Origin: CALITV01 sp964415795
GTDB taxonomy: Bacteria; UBP6; UBA1177; JAKLFG01
Assembly (NCBI GenBank): GCA_964415795.1
Contig: CAYQBN010000024.1
Location: forward strand, 1-21,823
DNA length: 21,823 nt
Reading direction: 5' to 3'
The notes below the pieces were generated by a model, which made no database searches, had not been told where the DNA came from, and saw only the letters and a program-made list of their open reading frames with translations. This document shows, piece by piece, positions 1 through 5,872 of this stretch (position 1 is its first letter; each line of letters begins with the position of its first letter). The position numbers were made by a program, and so were the translations under genes.

Positions 1-211
1 ATGCGGGGCCCGTCGTCTTCGTCTCGTTCCCATACCTCAGTTCGGCCCACGCAAAAAGAAGACTTAGGTCAGGTGGCGTTATCTCGTTCCCTTCCTCATC
101 AGTCCATGTGTAGAGGAGCCGGATGCCTCCCGGCTCGTTCGAGGAACCAGAAGTTGTCAGAAACACCACGCAAATCACGGGCGCAAGAAACCATCGCGCC
201 TTTATTGTCAT
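1..211 (-). CDS. Secreted protein of unknown function, N-terminal part (cut by window edge)
   Basis: Reading leftwards from an ATG at 211, 70 codons stay open to the window edge. The start is well supported: a GGAGG ribosome site lies five bases upstream (GGAGGAAAACATG). The N terminus is a typical signal peptide: MTIKARWF, then a hydrophobic stretch LAPVICVVFLTT, then small residues SGSSN. There is no lipobox cysteine, so signal peptidase I export is more likely than a lipoprotein. The mature part begins with short beta-like segments (GIRLLYTWTDEEG, LSLLFAWAELRYGNET). I recognise no family. It is divergent from the symporter gene at 365. The plus-strand frame over the same bases lacks a ribosome site and protein-like features. 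Confidence that it is a gene is good; function is unknown. Confidence 0.7.
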   Translation of the reverse strand, partial: MTIKARWFLAPVICVVFLTTSGSSNEPGGIRLLYTWTDEEGNEITPPDLSLLFAWAELRYGNETKTTGPA

Positions 212-240
212 GTTTTCCTCCGCCGAATGTGTCAAATGAT

Positions 241-268
241 TTTATACAAGCTGTTCTTTTTTCGCAAA
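241..268 (-). promoter_or_regulatory. Possible promoter of the left-edge secreted protein gene
   Basis: On the minus strand a TATAAA -10 box (241-246) sits in an AT-rich gap, with a weak TTTGCG -35 candidate (263-268) and a 16-nt spacer. The start codon is at 211. The -35 match is poor, so this is tentative. Confidence 0.3.
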
Positions 269-300
269 AAAACATTCCCTTTTTCTAGAGAGCATTTTAG

Positions 301-329
301 TTGTCATTCCCCCATTTTTCTGCTAGAGT
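301..329 (+). promoter_or_regulatory. Probable promoter of the NSS symporter gene
   Basis: TTGTCA (301-306) and TAGAGT (324-329) are separated by exactly 17 nt and lie about 35 nt before the ATG at 365. The predicted transcript would start near 336 and carry a GGGGA ribosome site about nine bases before the start. Confidence 0.4.
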
Positions 330-364
330 CTTTTTGCTCGTTAGGAACAAGTGGGGAATCTTCC

Positions 365-1933
365 ATGAGCGTCCAGAGAGAACAGTGGGGTTCGAAACTA
401 GGAGTCATTCTTGCCGTTGCGGGAAGCGCGGTCGGGCTCGGCAACTTCCTTCGCTATCCGGCGAAGATGGCGCTCAACGGCGGCGGCGCATTCCTCATTC
501 CCTATCTCGTGGCGCTCGTTCTTCTCGGCATTCCCCTCATGTGGATCGAATGGACACTCGGTCGCATGGGAGGCCGCAACGGGTTCGGTACCGCGACCTC
601 GATATTTGCGTCAGTGACCCGAAACAGTATGACCGCCCGCATCCTCGGCGCCATCGGTATCGTCGGTCCTTTTATCATTCTCATTTACTACACTTTTATC
701 GAATCGTGGACTCTCGCCTACGCCTACTTTGCCTTCACTGGAAAACTCTCCACTATGAGCGATCAAGCGGGAATGAAATCGTTCCTATCGGCATTCCAAG
801 GACTTGAGCAGAATGAACATTTCTCGGGGATCGGCACCGCTTATCTCTTTTTCGTCATCACTTTTCTCCTCAACTTCTATTTTATCTACCGGGGTATCCG
901 CGGCGGCATAGAAAAGCTCTCCCGGATGGCGATGCCGATCCTCTTCTTCCTTGCGACACTGCTCGTCGTGAGGACCCTCTCGCTCGGCACCCCCGATCCA
1001 AGCCGCCCTGAACTTTCGATAACGAATGCCCTCAACTTCATCTACACCCCTGACCTTTCGAGCCTCGGCAACGCGACCGTGTGGCTCGAGGCGGCGGGGC
1101 AGATATTCTTCACCCTCTCGATCGGCATGGGGGTCATCATCGCCTATGCCAGTTATCTCAAGAAGAACGACGATGTGGTGTTGTCGGGCCTTTCAGCCGC
1201 TTCCACCAACGAGTTCTGCGAGGTGATCCTCGGCGGATCGGTCGTCATCCCCGCCGCCTTCGTGTTCTTCGGCGCCGCCAGCACCCTTGAGATCGCCCAG
1301 AGCGGCCTCTTCAACATTGGGTTCGTGACGATGCCGCTCATATTCGGAAAGATACCGCTCGGCGCGCTCTTCGCCGGGCTGTGGTTCCTTCTCCTCTTCA
1401 TTGCAGGTATAACCTCGTCGGTCTCGATGATCCAACCGGCGATGTCGTTCTTTCAGGACGAACTCAAGGTGTCTCGCGAAAAGGCGACGATCCTCCTCGG
1501 CGCGCTCGCGTTTCTTGCCTGTCAACCGGCGATATTCTTCCTCGGACACGGCGTCGTGGATGAGCTCGACTTCTGGGGCGGCACGCTTTTCCTTGTTCTT
1601 TTCGCCACCGTCGAAACGATCATCTTCGGCTGGGTGATCGGCATCGAAAAGGCATGGGAAGAGATGCACGAAGGCGCCTGCCTGCAGGTACCACGCATCT
1701 ACAAGTTCATCATCAAATATGTGACACCACTCTACCTGCTTGCGATACTTGGCACATGGGGTTACCAGCAGTTCGTCCCTACGATACTGATGAAGAATGT
1801 CGCCGACGCCGACAAGCCCTATGTCTGGGGAGCCCGCCTGCTCGTCTTCGGTATGCTCGCTGCGGTTATCATACTCACCATCTATGCGAAACGGCGCTTG
1901 AAAGACGAAAAAACCACCGGAGGTGCGGCATGA
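365..1933 (+). CDS. Sodium:neurotransmitter symporter family (LeuT-like) amino-acid transporter
   Basis: A 522-residue inner-membrane Na+-coupled symporter. The N terminus aligns residue for residue with LeuT: R5, W8, G20, A22, V23, N27 and the outer-gate R30 are all at the same numbers, and GNFLR and NGGGAF are intact. Further on are Y108, T250 and S252 (LeuT T254 and S256) and N282 (LeuT N286), which build the sodium and substrate sites. E286 matches LeuT E290, the acidic residue that replaces chloride in bacterial members, so a chloride-independent transporter is expected. About 11-12 hydrophobic segments are visible. I chose the ATG at 365 because homology begins there and a GGGGA site precedes it; an upstream in-frame ATG at 227 would lie ahead of the predicted promoter. 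The stop overlaps the start of the small subunit gene (ATGA). The substrate is inferred to be a neutral amino acid, possibly methionine or alanine as for MetP; this cannot be read from sequence. Confidence 0.93.
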   Translation: MSVQREQWGSKLGVILAVAGSAVGLGNFLRYPAKMALNGGGAFLIPYLVALVLLGIPLMWIEWTLGRMGGRNGFGTATSIFASVTRNSMTARILGAIGIVGPFIILIYYTFIESWTLAYAYFAFTGKLSTMSDQAGMKSFLSAFQGLEQNEHFSGIGTAYLFFVITFLLNFYFIYRGIRGGIEKLSRMAMPILFFLATLLVVRTLSLGTPDPSRPELSITNALNFIYTPDLSSLGNATVWLEAAGQIFFTLSIGMGVIIAYASYLKKNDDVVLSGLSAASTNEFCEVILGGSVVIPAAFVFFGAASTLEIAQSGLFNIGFVTMPLIFGKIPLGALFAGLWFLLLFIAGITSSVSMIQPAMSFFQDELKVSREKATILLGALAFLACQPAIFFLGHGVVDELDFWGGTLFLVLFATVETIIFGWVIGIEKAWEEMHEGACLQVPRIYKFIIKYVTPLYLLAILGTWGYQQFVPTILMKNVADADKPYVWGARLLVFGMLAAVIILTIYAKRRLKDEKTTGGAA

Positions 1934-2025
1934 ACACAAGCGCACTCCTTTTCCTGCTCCTCTCGTGGGGGGGTATTACCGCTCTCTTTATCTTCTCGTA
2001 CTACCGGATGTTCCGGGGGAAATAG
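1930..2025 (+). CDS. metS: MetS-like small subunit of the NSS symporter (31 residues)
   Basis: A 31-residue single-span membrane peptide: MNTSALLFLLLSWGGITAL, then a hydrophobic stretch and a basic end (YYRMFRGK). Its ATG overlaps the symporter TGA as ATGA, so translation is coupled. Known family: in Corynebacterium glutamicum the NSS transporter MetP needs a tiny membrane partner, MetS, and many bacteria carry an NSS gene followed by a 30-60 residue MetS-type peptide with a Trp-Gly-Gly motif inside the helix. Length, overlap and the WGG motif all fit here. Such genes are often missed because they are short. The role as a required subunit is inferred from the family. Confidence 0.8.
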   Translation: MNTSALLFLLLSWGGITALFIFSYYRMFRGK

Positions 2026-2052
2026 CCTACCTATTTAAAACGGAGGAATTAG

Positions 2053-3300
2053 ATGAGAACATTTTTCCTTTTCAGCTTTACGCTTTTCGCTCTCTTCCTC
2101 GTTTCCTGCGATGACGGGACCAAGAGCGAAGGAGACACCGATGTAACGGCAAGTGACACGGAAGGCGCCATCACCGACGACGACGTTATCGTTACCGATC
2201 AGCCGCAACCGGACAGCGATACTCTGGTGACCGACGAGATCGAGGGCGACGGCGACACTCTGGCGACCGACGAAACAACCCCTGACGAAGATGCCTATGT
2301 CATCGGCGAATGCACGTCGATCACCGTTACCGACATCGTTCTCATTGCCGGCTCTAATCGCTATGAAGGCGGTTTTTCCACGCCGCTGGGCGACGAGACG
2401 CTCGCGGACATCTTCTCACTCCAGTTCTACATTGACGCGACCACCCCGCAGACCGAACTCGCCGTCGGCAGTTATGATCTCGGCGCCGGTAATAACACGA
2501 ACTTCGCGACCTGCACCGAGTGCGCTCTTATCTTCGAAGATTACAATCCCGATGAGGGGACTATCGCCAAGCGTCATTTCCAGTATGACGGTTCTATCGA
2601 GATCTCGGAGGTCAAGGAAGGAACCCTCGAATCGAAGGGAACGATCTCGGCACGCCTTGTCGAGGTAACGATCGACGGCGAATACAACAGCGTACCGGTC
2701 CCCGGCGGTATCTGCTACGAGGTCACCGGCTCATGGGACACGATCTGCGTCCCTGACTGCACCGACAAGGTCTGCGGTTCCGATGGCTGTGGCGGGTCAT
2801 GCGGCGCGGGATGCGAACCGGGAACCCAGTGTAACGAGGATCAGACCGGGTGCGTTCCCTGCACCGAGATAAGCATCACCAAGATCGCTCCGAATGCCGA
2901 CTATCCCAATGTCTATGAAGGCATCGTCGTCGAACCGATCGGCAACACCGACTTCGAGGACATCTTCTGGATAGAGTTCTACGGAGAGCAAGCGGTCGGG
3001 ACCTACGACCTTACCGACACCAACTACGCCGACTGCCCGTGGTGCGTCATGGTGGTACAGGACGCGAGCGAAGATCCGAACGCGGTCCCGAAGTATTTCT
3101 TCCAAGAGACCGGGAATCTCGTCATCGAAGAGATAAACCCGGTGAACGGCGAGATGGGGGCCGAATCGAAGGGACACCTCGAAGGGGTACGGCTCGTCGA
3201 GGTCACCATCGATGAGAACTACACCTCGACGCCGGTTCCGGGCGGCGCCTGTCTTACCATCACCGAAGCAGCATGGGATACGATGCCCCAAGGCAAGTAA
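2053..3300 (+). CDS. Asp-rich lipoprotein with two copies of an unrecognised domain
   Basis: A 415-residue predicted lipoprotein. The signal sequence ends in the lipobox LVSC (C19), followed by D20-D21. Residues 20-85 are an Asp/Thr/Glu-rich low-complexity linker. Then come two homologous domains, about 87-231 and 270-410. They share a CTxI/CTEIxIT start, an EDIF or ADIF then Q/EFY segment, G(S/T)YDL, a CxxC pair (153-156 and 328-331), a K-FQ block, and a closing LVEVTID..Y.S.PVPGG.C. Between them (232-270) is a Cys-rich module with CGSDGCGGSCG, a type common in myxobacterial surface proteins. A strong GGAGGA site precedes the ATG. It starts 27 nt after metS and may share its transcript. It converges with radC, with 6 nt between stops. 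I do not recognise the repeated domain. Confidence 0.88.
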   Translation: MRTFFLFSFTLFALFLVSCDDGTKSEGDTDVTASDTEGAITDDDVIVTDQPQPDSDTLVTDEIEGDGDTLATDETTPDEDAYVIGECTSITVTDIVLIAGSNRYEGGFSTPLGDETLADIFSLQFYIDATTPQTELAVGSYDLGAGNNTNFATCTECALIFEDYNPDEGTIAKRHFQYDGSIEISEVKEGTLESKGTISARLVEVTIDGEYNSVPVPGGICYEVTGSWDTICVPDCTDKVCGSDGCGGSCGAGCEPGTQCNEDQTGCVPCTEISITKIAPNADYPNVYEGIVVEPIGNTDFEDIFWIEFYGEQAVGTYDLTDTNYADCPWCVMVVQDASEDPNAVPKYFFQETGNLVIEEINPVNGEMGAESKGHLEGVRLVEVTIDENYTSTPVPGGACLTITEAAWDTMPQGK

Positions 3301-3306
3301 GATCTC

Positions 3307-3972
3307 TCAGATCCTTCCGTTCTGCCTGAACGAAAAGAAACCTTCTTTCGTCACTATCACATGATCGAGCACTTCGATACCGAGCATCTTTCCCGCCTCG
3401 ACGAGCCGCTTGGTCACGGCGAGGTCGTCGGCTGACGGCTCGAGGCTTCCCGACGGATGATTGTGCACGAAGATGACACCGGCGGCACGGTCGCTGATCG
3501 CTTCGGCGAACACCTCGCGCGGGTGAACGAGCGATTGATTGAGCGTTCCGATGAAAGTGACACGCGCCCCGATGACATTGTTGGCACCGTCGAGCGTCAC
3601 CGTCACGAAGTGCTCCTGCTTCTTGGTGCGATATTCGGCACAGAGCGAAACGACATCCTCCGGACCGGCGATACGCCGTTTCTCGTCTCGCGGCACGAGA
3701 TATCGCCGCCCGAGTTCGATCGCCGCCAGTATCTGTGCCCCCTTGGCGAGCCCAACCCCCGGCAACCGCCGAAGCGTCTCAAGATCGACCCTTTCGATAC
3801 CGCCGTCGAGACACTTACGGATATCGGAAGCAAGGTCGAAGACTGGCCTCCCCTTCTGACCGCTTCCGATGATGAGCGCGATGAGTTCGTCGGTCTTAAG
3901 CGCCGCCGGCCCCTTCGCCACCAGTTTCTCGCGCGGTCTATCCTCGCGGTAGAGCTCCGCCATTCGACGCAT
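3307..3972 (-). CDS. radC: RadC-family JAB/MPN domain protein
   Basis: 221 residues. It has the RadC layout: an N-terminal RPREKL segment, a helix-hairpin-helix (LRRLPGVGLAKGAQ), and a C-terminal JAMM metal motif HNHPSG followed by the conserved Asp in SADD, with the upstream Glu in the FAEAI region. The ending KEGFFSFRQNGRI is also typical. RadC was once linked to DNA repair, but its cellular role is unsettled; the metal site suggests a hydrolase. I chose the ATG at 3972 because GGAG lies 10 nt upstream; an ATG at 3999 would add nine residues but has no ribosome site. It follows the methyltransferase gene by 67 nt on the same strand. Confidence 0.93.
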   Translation of the reverse strand: MRRMAELYREDRPREKLVAKGPAALKTDELIALIIGSGQKGRPVFDLASDIRKCLDGGIERVDLETLRRLPGVGLAKGAQILAAIELGRRYLVPRDEKRRIAGPEDVVSLCAEYRTKKQEHFVTVTLDGANNVIGARVTFIGTLNQSLVHPREVFAEAISDRAAGVIFVHNHPSGSLEPSADDLAVTKRLVEAGKMLGIEVLDHVIVTKEGFFSFRQNGRI

Positions 3973-4039
3973 TTCGCACATACTCCGAGACAAGAACATT
4001 GCATCATAGAATAGAGAGAAACGGCGTCAAGGAAATCGG

Positions 4040-4678
4040 TCAGATGCCGAGGATGTTGTCATTCCGGTAGAACACCGTCGTACACTTCCGGTACCAGTAG
4101 CCAGCGGATATTCCCCAGAAGTCGATGCGACGAAAGCCCCGTTGGACGAGGCGCTCGGTCCGATACTCGGGCCGCTCCGAATCGTCGAGCACGATGACGC
4201 CGCCCGGCGCGAGCGCTTCGACTGCTCGTTCGAGGCAATCGTTCCGATCGACGCCATCAACGACGACAAGATCCCATGGCGCACCGTCGCGCACCGCATC
4301 GGCATAGGCAGCCGTTCCCTGCACGGCATGAACAATCTGCGCAGAGGGGAGAAGAAGAGACCGTATGCGCTTGGCCCATTCCGCATCATGTTCGACCGCC
4401 CTGACCGTCGCGACGCGCGCGGCCCAGAACAGCGTGGAATTGCCGCATCCGTATTCGAACACACGCCATGTTCCCCGGATTCGCGGCTCAATGAATTCAA
4501 GGAACGGATATGTCGTCCACGGTATAGGTTCGCCCCCGTGACGCACCGGCATCCCTTGACGGAACGCCTCGAACCAGCCGACATCGAGGAGATACCCCGA
4601 GTAGCGGAACGAGAGGAGCGCCCTGAGAAGCCGCGGCGAGAACAGAACCGTTACCAGAGCCTTCAATCGCTTCCACAT
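4040..4678 (-). CDS. Class I SAM-dependent methyltransferase-like protein
   Basis: 212 residues. The middle shows a Rossmann methyltransferase pattern: motif I VFEYGCGNSTLFWA (about 72-85), an acidic end of the next strand in AVEHDAEW, motif IV DLVVVDGVDR, and GGVIVLDDSERPEY, as in the FkbM-like or O-methyltransferase-type small-molecule enzymes. The hydrophobic N terminus (VLFSPRLLRALL) could be a membrane-associating helix. The substrate cannot be told. I took the ATG at 4678, preceded by GGAGAGGG; a TTG at 4684 with an AGGAG site is an alternative. It is the first gene of a two-gene minus unit with radC, behind a promoter at 4706-4733. Confidence 0.8.
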   Translation of the reverse strand: MWKRLKALVTVLFSPRLLRALLSFRYSGYLLDVGWFEAFRQGMPVRHGGEPIPWTTYPFLEFIEPRIRGTWRVFEYGCGNSTLFWAARVATVRAVEHDAEWAKRIRSLLLPSAQIVHAVQGTAAYADAVRDGAPWDLVVVDGVDRNDCLERAVEALAPGGVIVLDDSERPEYRTERLVQRGFRRIDFWGISAGYWYRKCTTVFYRNDNILGI

Positions 4679-4705
4679 CGTCAAACCCTCTCCTGAACGA
4701 CAGGA

Positions 4706-4733
4706 ATATTAGCCTTAGGGCCCCGAAAAGCAA
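4706..4733 (-). promoter_or_regulatory. Probable promoter of the methyltransferase-radC unit
   Basis: On the minus strand TTGCTT (4728-4733) and TAATAT (4706-4711) are 16 nt apart, with a start codon 28 nt past the -10 box. The same TTGCTT with a 16-nt spacer appears before rlmN and before the EGF lipoprotein gene. Confidence 0.5.
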
Positions 4734-4750
4734 CTCGACAACCGAATACC

Positions 4751-4779
4751 TTGACCCTTGCAGGAGAACCCGGTATCCT
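4751..4779 (+). promoter_or_regulatory. Probable promoter giving a leaderless serine hydrolase transcript
   Basis: TTGACC (4751-4756), a 17-nt spacer and TATCCT (4774-4779). The expected transcription start, about seven bases past the -10 box, falls on the ATG at 4786. An AGGAG at 4762-4766 is 19 nt from the ATG, too far to serve as a ribosome site and inside the spacer. Confidence 0.5.
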
Positions 4780-4785
4780 CTCACC

Positions 4786-5871
4786 ATGAAAACGCTGGCT
4801 TCCTTCACCGCTTTGTTCTTACTTCTCTCCGCTCACGCCGGCGAAAAAGCTCAGATTTCACCGGCCGCGGAAACGCAGCGGGCGGTCATCCACGACATCG
4901 TTTCGCAGAACATCGCTGAGGGGCTCTTCTCTGCCGCTCAAATAGCGGTGTTCGAAAAAGGGACGGTGACTTTTTCCTATCATGCGGGGAGGACCAATCT
5001 CGACAGCGGCGATCCGATAACGCCGCACACGCTCTTCGATCTCGCCTCGCTCACCAAACCACTAGGAACGCTTCTTATGTGCGGATACCTTTTCACGCAA
5101 AAGAAACTTGACTCCGAAGAAAGGATATCCGAGATACTTCCCGAGATCACCAAACCTATACGGATCGGCGATCTTCTTGCTCATACCTCGGGACTCCCCG
5201 GCTACGACGGGTGGTTCCTCAAGTATCGCGATCTTCCCACCATCGCCGATCGGAAGGCAGCCATCGTTCAATACGCCGCCGAATTCCCCAAAGTGCTTCC
5301 GCCGAAGTACAGTGACCTTAACTACCTTCTCCTCGGCTTCATACTCGAACAGGTAAGCGGCAGATCGCTCGACGATCTTTATGCCGAAACGCTCACTGCG
5401 GTCGGTTACCGCGGACTGCCTCCGCTCTTCATCACCAACGGTATCGACTTGTCGCTGGTTGTCGCCACGAGCCATTCTCCGGTGAACGGAACGCTCAATC
5501 ATGGCCGCGTCGAAGATGAGAACTGCCAGCTCATCGGCGGTGTCTGCGGACATGCGGGACTCTTCGGCACCGCCGAAGGCATCGGAGCCCTTCTCTCTCA
5601 CCTTCTCACTATCCCGTGGTACCGCGCCTTCGTCACCGAGGGCATCGGCTTCGATCGGCCCGAACCGCCCGATTCATCCTACGGCCTCACCGCCACTCCC
5701 GATATGCGCGGGCACCTCGGCTACACCGGCACCGCCTTCCTCATAGACCTGAAGCGCGACCGCGTCATCGTGGTGCTGGCGAACCGTACTCACCCAACCC
5801 CCGACAAACCCAAGATGAAGGAACGACTCAAGAAGTTCCGCCAAGCGATCTTCGACGAACTGCTGAAATGA
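4786..5871 (+). CDS. Exported serine hydrolase, beta-lactamase class C / penicillin-binding fold
   Basis: 361 residues with a signal peptide (MKTLASFTALFLLLSAHAG). The penicillin-recognising fold is clear: the nucleophile motif SLTK at S88-K91 in FDLASLTKPLG, then LLAHTSGLPGY (131-140), then YSDLNYLLLG at 175-184, where Y175-S176-D177 stands for the usual Tyr-x-Asn. These are followed by VEDEN...GGVCGHAGLF (242-260) and HLGYTG (310-315) as the third motif. This set matches the serine hydrolase subfamily that includes EstB-like esterases and the domain fused to NagZ-type glucosidases in other bacteria. True beta-lactamase activity is not implied; an esterase or peptidoglycan-related amidase role is as likely. 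It ends one base before the histidine kinase stop on the other strand. Confidence 0.9.
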   Translation: MKTLASFTALFLLLSAHAGEKAQISPAAETQRAVIHDIVSQNIAEGLFSAAQIAVFEKGTVTFSYHAGRTNLDSGDPITPHTLFDLASLTKPLGTLLMCGYLFTQKKLDSEERISEILPEITKPIRIGDLLAHTSGLPGYDGWFLKYRDLPTIADRKAAIVQYAAEFPKVLPPKYSDLNYLLLGFILEQVSGRSLDDLYAETLTAVGYRGLPPLFITNGIDLSLVVATSHSPVNGTLNHGRVEDENCQLIGGVCGHAGLFGTAEGIGALLSHLLTIPWYRAFVTEGIGFDRPEPPDSSYGLTATPDMRGHLGYTGTAFLIDLKRDRVIVVLANRTHPTPDKPKMKERLKKFRQAIFDELLK

Positions 5872-5872
5872 C

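Noticed and set aside
1..288. A 95-codon plus-strand open frame at the left edge
   Set aside because: It has no ribosome site, is Ser/Arg-rich, and lies opposite a minus-strand gene with a proper ribosome site and signal peptide.
3301..3313. Small palindrome GATCT-CTC-AGATC between the lipoprotein and radC stops
   Set aside because: A 5-bp AT-containing stem with no T tract on either side is too weak to call a terminator.
4786..5871. Calling the serine hydrolase a beta-lactamase resistance gene
   Set aside because: The motif set (SLTK, YSDLN, HLGYTG) is that of a broad esterase/peptidase subfamily; nothing shows antibiotic hydrolysis.
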